Notes: generated by a model not told the origin, from the sequence alone. Shown: positions 1 to 6,200, counted from the stretch's first letter. The stretch is 6,544 nt of DNA from Peptococcaceae bacterium (GCA_031289815.1 JAITOS010000023.1:1-6544), one strand, 5' to 3'. Numbers and translations: made by a program.

Positions 1-1250
1 TCGTAGCCCAAGTGGGGAATATAAGCGGTGGCGAAAGCGAAGGAAGCGGCCAGCAGCGCGGCGCATCTTTCCGCGTCCGGCTCCAGAAGCTCGACGCATT
101 TGGTCCGAAACAGGGCGACCGCCCGCTCCAAAAGAGCTAAACTCTCCAGCAGCGCGTCGGCGATGAGCGGTAAAAAGGCGTTAAGTTCAAATTCTCCGTG
201 CGCGGCGGCCATCGTGATCGCCTGATCATTGGCGATAACCCGGATCGCCGTTTGCATGACCATTTCCGGAATCACCGGATTCACCTTACCCGGCATGATG
301 GTACTGCCGGCCTGCATGGCGGCCAGCTTGATCTCGCCCAAACCGCCGTGCGGGCCGGAGTTCATCAGGCGCAGATCGTTGGCAATCTTCATCAGATTGA
401 CCGCCAGCGCTTTGAGCAGCCCGGACACCTCGACGAAAACATCGTTGTTCTGCGTGATGTCCATCGGGTATTCAGCGGCGGCCAAACCGATGCCGGTCAG
501 CTTCCTCAGCTCCTCTATCACCCCGAAACGGTACTTCCGCTCGGCGGTATCGGCCAAGCCCACCGCGGTGCCGCCCAGGTTCACCTGCCGCAAGCGTTCC
601 TCCACCTTATACAGCCGCCAGCGGTCGCGGGCGATCGCCTGAGCGTAAGCGCCGAATTCCGCGCCCAAAGTGATGGGAACCGCGTCCATCAGCTCCGTCC
701 GTCCCAGCTTGGGGATCTCGTCAAACTGGTTTTCCTTTTCCTGCAAGGCCTGCTGCAAACGGGCGCAGCCCTCGCTCAACAGCCGCAAACGCTCCACTGC
801 GGCGATACGCAAGGCGGTCGGATAGACGTCGTTGGTCGATTGTCCGCGATTGACGTCGTCAAGGGGATGAATCAGCTCATAACGGCCCGGAGGTTCGCCT
901 TGGAGCCGCAGGGCCAGATTGGCCAGCACTTCGTTGACGTTCATGTGCAAAGAGGTTCCCGCGCCGCCCTGCAAAGCGTCCACGATAAACATCTCGTCCG
1001 CTTCTCCGGCCAGGACGCGGTCACAGGCCTGGACGACCGCCGCGTAAACCCCTTCCCGGCCCACTCCCAAACTCTCATAGGTGAGCGCCACCGCCTTCTT
1101 CACCTTGACCATCGCGTAGATCAGCCCGCGGTCCGCTCGCTTATAGCCCAAAGCGAAATTTTCGCTGGCCCGGGCGCTCTGACTGCCATAGAGCGCCTCC
1201 TCAGGCAGGAATACCTCGCCCAAACCGTCCTTTTCCGTCCTCATTCTCAT
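1..1250 (-). CDS. aspA: Aspartate ammonia-lyase (aspartase/fumarase superfamily), 3' end cut by window
   Basis: Aspartase reversibly deaminates L-aspartate to fumarate and ammonium in the cytoplasm. The visible 416 codons cover most of a family member of about 470 residues; roughly the last 50 are outside the window. Family blocks in order are QGGAGTS (94-100), GQSTNDVYPTA (136-146), GRTELMDAVPITLG (183-196), NLGGTAVG (224-231) and the signature loop GSTIMPGKVNP (315-325), then HGEFELN (351-357). The catalytic serine of the loop corresponds to S316, and the substrate-contacting Lys and Asn to K322 and N324. Departures from textbook aspartases: the loop reads G-S-T instead of G-S-S, the residue after GRT is Glu instead of Gln/His, and the TGLN segment after GGTAVG is replaced. 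The start at 1250 is chosen because GGAGGG (1263-1258) lies 7 nt upstream; an ATG at 1244 is the alternative. It begins 3 nt after hydF. Family membership is sure; aspartate as substrate is likely but not proven. Confidence 0.9.
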   Translation of the reverse strand, partial: MRMRTEKDGLGEVFLPEEALYGSQSARASENFALGYKRADRGLIYAMVKVKKAVALTYESLGVGREGVYAAVVQACDRVLAGEADEMFIVDALQGGAGTSLHMNVNEVLANLALRLQGEPPGRYELIHPLDDVNRGQSTNDVYPTALRIAAVERLRLLSEGCARLQQALQEKENQFDEIPKLGRTELMDAVPITLGAEFGAYAQAIARDRWRLYKVEERLRQVNLGGTAVGLADTAERKYRFGVIEELRKLTGIGLAAAEYPMDITQNNDVFVEVSGLLKALAVNLMKIANDLRLMNSGPHGGLGEIKLAAMQAGSTIMPGKVNPVIPEMVMQTAIRVIANDQAITMAAAHGEFELNAFLPLIADALLESLALLERAVALFRTKCVELLEPDAERCAALLAASFAFATAYIPHLGY

Positions 1251-1253
1251 CTG

Positions 1254-2462
1254 TCATCCCTCCAGCTCCGCTAAAATATGAGGGAACACGGACAGACTGC
1301 GCTTTAAGATGCCTTGCATATAGGCGATCAGAATCCCGTAATTGGTCATCGGCGTCTGTTGATCCAGCGCGCAGGCCTGACGGTATTTCATCTCCCTTTC
1401 TCCCAACATACAGGCGCCGCAATGCACGATCCAGCGATAGGGAGAAAGATCCTCCGGAAATTCCGCTCCCGAAGTGAACAGGAATTCCGGCTTCTTGCCG
1501 GTGTACTGCCGGATCCAGCGCGGCAGCTTGACCGTGCCGATATCGTCGCATTGCCGGTGATGGGTACAGCCTTCGCTGATGAGCACCGGATCGCCGTCCT
1601 CCAGAGTTTCCAAGGCTTTTACCCCTCGAACCGCCGTGTCCAGCACCCCTTTATAGCGCGCCATGAGGATAGAAAAGGAGGTCAGGGGAATATCCGGCGG
1701 CGTATCGGCGGAAGCCTTGGCGAAGACCTGACTGTCCGTGATCACCAAACTGGGGCGGCGTCCGAGGTTTTCCAGCGTTTCCTTTAATTCAAATTCCTTG
1801 ACCACGATGGCCGCCGCGTCCGCCTCCAAAATATCGCGGATGGTCTGCTGCTGAGGCAGAATCAAACGTCCTTTAGGAGCCGCCTGATCGATCGGTACCA
1901 CCAGCACCACAAAATCCGAGGGATGGATCAGGTCGCCGACGAGGCGCAGTTTGATTTCCTCTTTGACCGCCAGCGAAGCGATTTTTTCTTTGAGGGCGCT
2001 GATCCGGGTTCCCTGCTCGGCGCTGACATAGATTTCGTTTTCCCCCACCGGCGGTATGGTTGTGAGCAGATCACATTTATTGTAGGCGACGACAAAACGG
2101 ATGTCTTTTTCCCGAAAAAGGAGGATCAATTCCTCGTCGGCCTGCGTCTTGCCAACCGCCGCGTCCACCACCAGCACGGCGACGTCGCTCTGATTGAGAA
2201 CCTGCCGGGCTCGCCGCACGCGCAGCTGCCCCAACTCTCCCTCATCGTCGATCCCCGGCGTATCAATGATCAGCACCGGGCCCAGCGGCAAGAGCTCCAT
2301 CGCCTTGCGCACCGGATCGGTGGTCGTTCCTTTGACGGGAGAGACGACAGCCATCTCCTGTCCGGTCACAGCGTTGACCAGGCTGGATTTTCCGGCGTTG
2401 CGCCGACCAAAAAAACCGATATGCGTCCTTTCGCCCGTCGGCGTTGCGTTCATTCCCATCAT
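1254..2462 (-). CDS. hydF: [FeFe]-hydrogenase maturation GTPase HydF
   Basis: HydF is the cytoplasmic scaffold on which the [2Fe] subcluster is completed before transfer to the apo-hydrogenase. The protein has 402 residues, normal for the family. The N-terminal GTPase domain shows the P-loop GRRNAGKS (19-26), a switch-I stretch KGTTTDP (44-50), DTPG (67-70), NKCD (128-131) and a G5-like VSA (146-148). The C-terminal iron-sulfur domain has C-T-H (299-301) and H-C-G-A-C (347-351), fitting the HydF motif CxH...HCxxC with 45 residues between the two His. The start region reads M-M-G-M, so ATGs at 2462, 2459 and 2453 are all possible. GGGAGGGG (2473-2466) suits either of the first two. The gene lies 24 nt after hydG and ends 3 nt before the aspartase start, so the genes are probably co-transcribed. 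All expected motifs are intact. Confidence 0.97.
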   Translation of the reverse strand: MMGMNATPTGERTHIGFFGRRNAGKSSLVNAVTGQEMAVVSPVKGTTTDPVRKAMELLPLGPVLIIDTPGIDDEGELGQLRVRRARQVLNQSDVAVLVVDAAVGKTQADEELILLFREKDIRFVVAYNKCDLLTTIPPVGENEIYVSAEQGTRISALKEKIASLAVKEEIKLRLVGDLIHPSDFVVLVVPIDQAAPKGRLILPQQQTIRDILEADAAAIVVKEFELKETLENLGRRPSLVITDSQVFAKASADTPPDIPLTSFSILMARYKGVLDTAVRGVKALETLEDGDPVLISEGCTHHRQCDDIGTVKLPRWIRQYTGKKPEFLFTSGAEFPEDLSPYRWIVHCGACMLGEREMKYRQACALDQQTPMTNYGILIAYMQGILKRSLSVFPHILAELEG

Positions 2463-2486
2463 TTTCCCCTCCCATCGTTTTCCCTC

Positions 2487-3905
2487 CTATAAGCGAAAGT
2501 CCCGGCTGCCGCTTTGAATCTCGTTCAAATGCTCTTCCACTAAGCTCCGTACCTTTTCATTAGGAATATTACCCATTTCCAGGGCGATCAGCGCGTCGCC
2601 CATCGCTCGCGTTTTCGGAGCGGCGTAATCCAGCAGATATTCTTTGAGGGTCATCAGGGCGTTGGGATGACAGCAGTTTTGTATCTGACCGCTCTTGCAT
2701 AAGGCCATGAAACGGTCGCCCACGCGGCCTTCACGGTAACAGGCCGTGCAAAAGCTGGGGATATGACCCAGTTCCATCAGCCAGGACACCACCTCGTCCA
2801 AACTGCGGTGATCACTGACCTCAAATTGCTCCGAATTATCTTCCGCCGCTTCCGGCTCGCAGTAGCCGCCCACGCTGGTCCGACTGCCGCCGCTGATCTG
2901 GGAAACGCCCAGCTCCAGCACCCGTTCGCGGCACTTTTGGCTCTCGCGGGTGGACACGATCATACCGGTATAGGGTACCGCGATACGGATACAGGCGGTA
3001 ATCTTGGCAAAGGTATCATCGCTGATCCCATTGGTAAATTGACCGGGATCAATATCGTCAGCGGCGCGAATGCGCGGCATACTGATCGTGTGCGGCCCTA
3101 CGCCGTGCGCGGCCTCTAAATGTTCGGCGTGCATGAGCAGGGCGGCGAATTCATAACGGTATAATTCCAGACCGAAGAGAACGCCCAGCCCCACATCGTC
3201 CACGCCCCCCGTCATCGCCCGATCCATCGCCTCAGTATGCCAGGCGTAGTCATGCTTGGGCCCGGTGGGATGCAGTGTTTCATAGCTTTCCTTATGATAC
3301 GTTTCCTGAAAAAGGATATAGGTGCCGATCCCCGCCGCTTTCAATTGGGCGTACTCCTCCACGGTCGTGGCCGCGATATTCACGTTCACCCGGCGAATCG
3401 CGCCGTTCTTGTGTTTGACGCTGTAGATCGTTTGAATGGATTCCAAAATATATTCGATCGGGCTATAGAGCGGGTGTTCTCCGGATTCGAGCGCCAGCCG
3501 CTTATGTCCCATATCCTGCAAGGCCGTCACCTCTCTGACGATATCCTCCTGGGACAGCTTTTTGCGGGCGATATGCCCGTTCTGCCGGTGATAGGGACAG
3601 TACAGACAACCGTTGACACAATAATTGGACAGGTACAACGGCGCGAACATCACGATACGGTTGCCGTAAAAATCCTGTTTGATTCTCTTGGCCAGAGCGA
3701 ATATTTCCTGATTCTTATCCTCCAGCTCACAGTCCAGCAGCACGGCGGCCTCTCGATGGGACAAGCCTTTTCCCTGGCTGGCCTTTTCCAGAATAGCGTC
3801 GATCAGGACGGCATTCGTCTTGTTCTTCCCGGCGTAATCCAGGGTTTCCAGCACCTCTTCATGGCTGATGAATTCTTCGGCTCGTAATGATTTTGGATTA
3901 TACAT
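2487..3905 (-). CDS. hydG: [FeFe]-hydrogenase maturation radical SAM tyrosine lyase HydG
   Basis: HydG cleaves L-tyrosine by radical SAM chemistry into p-cresol and dehydroglycine, which becomes the CO and CN ligands delivered as an Fe(CO)2CN-cysteine synthon. The product is 472 residues, full family length. The radical SAM motif CX3CX2C is C96-C100-C103 (CVNGCLYC). The C-terminal motif CX2CX22C, which holds the auxiliary cluster with the extra 'dangler' iron, is C386, C389 and C412. This second motif separates HydG from ThiH, its tyrosine-lyase relative in thiamine synthesis. The conserved segment GPHTISMPR is at 270-278. The start overlaps the end of hydE by 8 nt (ATGTATAA). AGGAGG (3917-3912) stands 6 nt upstream, inside hydE, so translation is probably coupled. 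No key residue is missing. Confidence 0.97.
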   Translation of the reverse strand: MYNPKSLRAEEFISHEEVLETLDYAGKNKTNAVLIDAILEKASQGKGLSHREAAVLLDCELEDKNQEIFALAKRIKQDFYGNRIVMFAPLYLSNYCVNGCLYCPYHRQNGHIARKKLSQEDIVREVTALQDMGHKRLALESGEHPLYSPIEYILESIQTIYSVKHKNGAIRRVNVNIAATTVEEYAQLKAAGIGTYILFQETYHKESYETLHPTGPKHDYAWHTEAMDRAMTGGVDDVGLGVLFGLELYRYEFAALLMHAEHLEAAHGVGPHTISMPRIRAADDIDPGQFTNGISDDTFAKITACIRIAVPYTGMIVSTRESQKCRERVLELGVSQISGGSRTSVGGYCEPEAAEDNSEQFEVSDHRSLDEVVSWLMELGHIPSFCTACYREGRVGDRFMALCKSGQIQNCCHPNALMTLKEYLLDYAAPKTRAMGDALIALEMGNIPNEKVRSLVEEHLNEIQSGSRDFRL

Positions 3906-5004
3906 AGCTTTCCTCCTGTTCTTCCGGGTTGGCTTGCTCCCTTCCCGTCAGTGTATTTTGAATGAAACCGGCGCAGTCCCCGCGAGATACAACCACGTCG
4001 TAACCGATCCCCCGCATACGGTTCTGCATACAATGGCGGCATTCCGCCGCTTCATCCCCGGTACAGATCTTATTGTCGTACAAGAGATATTTTTCGCGCA
4101 CGCCCACCGGCGACAGATTGGGCATGACCACATTGGCTCCCGCCTGAACGCCCAGCTCGCGGCCCTGGGGATGAATCGTCCCCAAAGCGGTGGTCGCCGG
4201 CAGCAGCAGCGCCGGGTCCAGCAACCGGAGCATACCGAGCAGAAACAGGGTCGCCTCCAGGGTTCCGGCGGGTTCCCCGGCCAACGGGGTATCTTTATGC
4301 GGGATAAAGGGGCCGATCCCCACCATCTGCGGCGTCAGTTCTTTGATAAAGAGCAGATCATCTACCAGACAGTCCGTGGTTTGTCCCGGCGATCCCACCA
4401 TGAAGCCGCAACCTACCTGATAGCCGATCTCCTTGAGCTCATACAAACATTGCAACCGCTCCCGCAGGGACATGGACGCGGGATGCAGGAGATCGTAATG
4501 CTCCTGATTGGCCGTTTCGTGCCGGAGCAAATAGCGCTCGGCGCCCGCTTCAAACAAAAGCCTGTAGCTCTCGCGGCTGCGCTCCCCCACCGAAAGGGTG
4601 ATCGCGCAATCCGGATGCCGCCCGTGAATCTCCCGCACGATCTCAGCCAGACGCTCATCCGTAAAGTAGGGATCCTCTCCGCCTTGCAGCACAAAGGTGC
4701 GAAAGCCCAGTTCATGTCCCTGTCGGCAGCAATCGAGAATCTGCTCTTTGCTGAGCCGGTAGCGGTCAGCTTGCCTGTTACTGTTGCGAATGCCGCAGTA
4801 AAGGCAGTCGTTGCGGCAATAATTGGTGAATTCAATCAGCCCGCGCATATACACCTCCCGGCCATACAACTGTTGTCTCACCACGCACGCCCGTTGGAAA
4901 AGATAGGGGGCGAGCCCTTCCTCCTGCCGTCCATCGATCAAATCCTTAAATTCCCGGCGGGAAAGCGTTCGTTCCCGCTCTAATTTATCCACCAGCTTCT
5001 TCAT
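3898..5004 (-). CDS. hydE: [FeFe]-hydrogenase maturation radical SAM enzyme HydE
   Basis: HydE is a radical SAM enzyme that processes the HydG iron-cysteine synthon toward the dinuclear [2Fe] precursor carrying the bridging dithiolate. The protein is 368 residues. CX3CX2C is C63-C67-C70 (CRNDCLYC), followed by a GGEDP block (108-112) and a GSPGQT segment (204-209). A second cysteine set with CX7CX2C spacing (C314, C322, C325) matches the auxiliary cluster site seen in Thermotoga-type HydE, which is optional in the family. This separates it from its relatives BioB and PylB. The start at 5004 lies inside the preceding gene (20-nt overlap) with AGGAGG (5015-5010) 5 nt upstream, which fixes it well. 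The C-terminal tail is Glu/Gln-rich (NPEEQEES), and its last codons contain the hydG ribosome site. Confidence 0.97.
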   Translation of the reverse strand: MKKLVDKLERERTLSRREFKDLIDGRQEEGLAPYLFQRACVVRQQLYGREVYMRGLIEFTNYCRNDCLYCGIRNSNRQADRYRLSKEQILDCCRQGHELGFRTFVLQGGEDPYFTDERLAEIVREIHGRHPDCAITLSVGERSRESYRLLFEAGAERYLLRHETANQEHYDLLHPASMSLRERLQCLYELKEIGYQVGCGFMVGSPGQTTDCLVDDLLFIKELTPQMVGIGPFIPHKDTPLAGEPAGTLEATLFLLGMLRLLDPALLLPATTALGTIHPQGRELGVQAGANVVMPNLSPVGVREKYLLYDNKICTGDEAAECRHCMQNRMRGIGYDVVVSRGDCAGFIQNTLTGREQANPEEQEESYV

Positions 5005-5269
5005 CCTTACCTCCTATATCCGTGATCACGCTGGAATAGGCGGTCTTGGCGCTGACTCCCGATAAACGCCCGATCTTTCCGGATAGAGCGCTGATCATGT
5101 CCTGCGGCGCGTCCATAGCGATACTGATCACATTAATCTTTTTTTCACGATACGGAATCCCCATCCTGCCGATGATATACGCGGCGTATTGGTGCAACAG
5201 GCGATTCATTTCCTCCACCGAATTGGGATTTTCCACGATCACGCCGATGATCGCCACCCTGCTTTCCAT
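4985..5269 (-). CDS. TM1266-type putative iron-only hydrogenase system regulator (ACT-like fold)
   Basis: This 94-residue protein matches the small TM1266-like family that accompanies hydrogenase maturation genes and is annotated as a putative iron-only hydrogenase system regulator. Its biochemical role is not settled; an ACT/NikR-C-terminal-like ferredoxin fold is known or inferred for relatives. The layout fits: strand SRVAIIGVIVE (3-13), helix over the EEMNRLLHQYAAYIIGRMG region (19-37), strand INVISIAMDA (45-54), helix PQDMISALSGKIGRL (55-69), then a final strand. The segment with GIPYREKKINVISIAMDAP is highly typical. I start it at 5269 because conserved similarity begins there. The ribosome site is weak (GGCGGG). 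The frame stays open upstream to 6085, but that stretch contains the promoter, terminator and repeats and is not protein-like. It is the first gene of the operon and overlaps hydE by 20 nt. Confidence 0.9.
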   Translation of the reverse strand: MESRVAIIGVIVENPNSVEEMNRLLHQYAAYIIGRMGIPYREKKINVISIAMDAPQDMISALSGKIGRLSGVSAKTAYSSVITDIGGKDEEAGG

Positions 5270-5304
5270 TGACCATCCCGCCTTTCCGCAAATTCTGATC
5301 TTTC

Positions 5305-5340
5305 TCTCTGTCCTCGTTGTCCTCGCTGTCCTCTCTGTCC
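5305..5340 (-). repeat. Four 9-nt tandem repeats in the hyd leader
   Basis: Read on the minus strand, GGACAGAGA, GGACAGCGA, GGACAACGA and GGACAGAGA follow one another without gaps. They lie between the leader terminator and the ribosome site of the first gene. Each unit junction forms a GAGGA-like Shine-Dalgarno core, but none has a suitably placed in-frame ATG. The role is unknown: it may be a protein- or ribosome-binding stretch, or simple slippage. Confidence 0.85.
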
Positions 5341-5392
5341 GCTTTCTAGCCGCGCCGCTTTCCTGATCCCGGACCTTTTTCAAAATCCCATC

Positions 5393-5416
5393 AAAAAAGC
5401 GCCCCCGAAAGGCGCT
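5393..5416 (-). terminator. Intrinsic terminator inside the hyd operon leader
   Basis: On the minus strand, AGCGCC (5416-5411) and GGCGCT (5403-5398) form a 6-bp GC-rich stem with a 7-nt loop, followed at once by a run of T (5397-5393, six with the stem base). The plus strand has no T-run after the stem, so the orientation is clear. It stands about 115 nt after the predicted transcription start and about 120 nt before the first gene. It therefore looks like an attenuator, not the end of another gene. Confidence 0.7.
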
Positions 5417-5462
5417 ACTTGTTTCTATAGCCGAAGCTAAATTTCGATGCGCGCACCTTCCG
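5406..5462 (-). promoter_or_regulatory. Candidate antiterminator pairing competing with the leader terminator
   Basis: In the minus-strand RNA, CGGAAGGUGC (5462-5453) can pair with GCGCCUUUCG (5415-5406) over 10 continuous base pairs, two of them G-U. The second arm includes most of the terminator's 5' arm plus loop, so the two structures exclude each other. Between the arms is a small TAGC-TTCG-GCTA hairpin (5440-5429). I do not recognise a known riboswitch class. The pairing was found by eye and has no comparative support. Confidence 0.45.
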
Positions 5463-5493
5463 TTTCGAGAAAAAGTCTTAACGTCAGAAGCAT
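5437..5493 (-). CDS. Possible 18-residue leucine-rich leader peptide
   Basis: A minus-strand frame starting at ATG 5493 and ending at TAG 5439-5437 encodes MLLTLRLFLETEGARIEI. Five of its first nine residues are Leu, using codons CTT, CTG, TTA, CTT and CTC. It begins about 30 nt after the predicted transcription start and runs across the antiterminator arm at 5462-5453. A ribosome on that arm would favour the terminator, while stalling on the early Leu codons would leave the arm free. There is no Shine-Dalgarno sequence in front of the ATG, so it may be chance. Confidence 0.25.
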   Translation of the reverse strand: MLLTLRLFLETEGARIEI

Positions 5494-5530
5494 CTGTTTT
5501 TATTCGGTTGTGATTTAACCGTCTGTTTTC

Positions 5531-5559
5531 AGTATGAGGCGTCGGGGTGTTTTTGTCAA
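5531..5559 (-). promoter_or_regulatory. Predicted housekeeping promoter of the hyd operon
   Basis: On the minus strand, a perfect -35 TTGACA (5559-5554) is followed by 17 nt and a -10 CATACT (5536-5531), four of six matching TATAAT. Transcription would start near 5524 and give an untranslated leader of about 255 nt before the first gene. It is the best-placed promoter upstream of the operon. Confidence 0.65.
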
Positions 5560-5699
5560 GATGGGCGTCTGATTTTTGTCTGATTTCTCTGAATTTTTGC
5601 TGCCCCCGTGTCCAAAGAGTGTCCGCGAGTTGAAGGATCACCGTATCCTGTCGATTTTCTTTTGCTGGGGTCGGGCGGAGGGCGGTGCCTTCGGTTGCT

Positions 5700-5858
5700 G
5701 GGGAGGCCACGAAGGATGGACGGGTGCGTTTTCGTTTGCTGAAAGGCCGCGAAGGGTGGACGGTTCCGCTTTTCGTTTGCTGAAAGGCCACGAAGGACGG
5801 ACGGTTCCGCTTTTCGTTTGCTGAAAGGCCGCGAAGGACGGACGGTTCCGCTTTTCGT
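5700..5858. repeat. 41-bp tandem repeat array, about four copies
   Basis: Contiguous units lie at 5700-5740 (diverged), 5741-5781, 5782-5822 and 5823-5858 (the last loses its final bases). The unit begins GAAAGGCC, continues with CGAAGG and GGACGG, and ends TTTTCGTTTGCT. Units two and three differ at three positions; units three and four differ at one over 36 nt. A degenerate partial unit ending in a similar TTGCT may precede at about 5666-5699. There are no unique spacers between units, so this is not a CRISPR array. Apparent reading frames across it merely reflect the repetition (41 is not a multiple of 3). Confidence 0.85.
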
Positions 5859-5935
5859 CCCGCTGCGCCTTCCTGGCGCAAAGGGACGCGCTCGGCGTCC
5901 ATGCCTCGCTTGGCGCGGAACCGCCCGCCCTTCGC
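5831..5935. repeat. Large imperfect inverted repeat with nested hairpins
   Basis: The arms 5831-5851 (starting GCGAAGG, ending TTCCGC) and 5915-5935 (starting GCGGAA, ending CTTCGC) are complementary at 19 of 21 positions. The two exceptions are A-C mismatches in plus-strand RNA but G-U pairs in minus-strand RNA. Inside, GTCCC (5857-5861) with GGGAC (5883-5887) and GCGCC (5865-5869) with GGCGC (5875-5879) form a two-part hairpin with a symmetric 3x3 internal loop. GGACGC and GCGTCC offer a competing hairpin. The left arm is the fourth copy of the 41-bp repeat. It resembles an extragenic palindromic element. Confidence 0.7.
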
Positions 5936-5948
5936 TGGGTTTTGGGGT

Positions 5949-6104
5949 CTACGGGGAAGAAAGACGCTCGCCCTCGGCTTCGCTGTGCGAAAACTGAGGG
6001 GCGAGCGTTGTGCGTTTGGGTTTCGTTGTTTGCGGCTTAGCGGATTCGTTTGGTTGTATAGCGTGTTCTTGCTTGATGGCTTCAAGTGTGAACGAGTAAA
6101 GCAT
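5949..6104 (-). CDS. Doubtful 51-residue reading frame
   Basis: A minus-strand frame from ATG 6104 to TAG 5951-5949, with AAAGGA about 9 nt upstream. It begins MLYSFTLEAIKQEH and becomes Pro/Thr/Lys-rich. Its C-terminal part is encoded by the long hairpin at 5964-6008, which suggests a palindromic element has either entered the gene or created the frame by chance. I do not recognise a family. Confidence 0.2.
   Translation of the reverse strand: MLYSFTLEAIKQEHAIQPNESAKPQTTKPKRTTLAPQFSHSEAEGERLSSP
5964..6008. repeat. Long GC-rich hairpin, REP-like palindrome
   Basis: ACGCTCGCCCTC (5964-5975) pairs with GAGGGGCGAGCGT (5996-6008) with a single bulged G. Inside it TTCGC (5979-5983) pairs with GCGAA (5987-5991) around a TGT loop. 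On the minus strand the stem is followed by TCTTTCTT, a weak T-rich tail, so a terminator for minus-strand transcripts from the right is possible. With no recognised upstream minus-strand gene, a repetitive extragenic palindrome is the better reading. Confidence 0.65.
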
Positions 6105-6200
6105 ATTTGTCAATCCTTTCATTCATACTTCATCCATTTGCTGACTTTTTTACCATACAACAACTGCCTCGCAATATCAAGAGGACGCGTGGGTTTCATC

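Noticed and set aside
198..1274. Long plus-strand frame opposite the aspartase gene
   Set aside because: It is the antisense shadow of a clear aspartase coding sequence. Its composition is unlike a normal protein and it has no supporting start site. The same holds for plus-strand frames opposite hydF, hydG and hydE.
5506..5520. Rex- or FNR-like site in the initially transcribed hyd leader (GGTTAAATCACAACC on the minus strand)
   Set aside because: Only one TCACAA-type half-site is present. The expected symmetric partner at the right distance is missing, so I cannot support an operator.
5576..5824. Plus-strand 82-residue frame
   Set aside because: It is produced by the tandem repeats, has no ribosome site and shows no family features.
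5700..5858. CRISPR array
   Set aside because: The 41-bp units abut directly with no unique spacers and no cas genes are nearby.
5270..6085. Minus-strand frame open continuously upstream of the TM1266-type gene, giving a 366-residue version
   Set aside because: The extension covers the promoter, terminator, 9-nt repeats, 41-bp repeats and palindromes, is very basic and low in complexity, and the family is only about 80-95 residues long. Lack of stops reflects repetitive GC-rich sequence.
6108..6113. TTGACA on the minus strand as a promoter for the small frame at 5949-6104
   Set aside because: At 17-nt spacing the -10 would be CACACT, a poor match, and the box overlaps the region just before that frame's own ATG.
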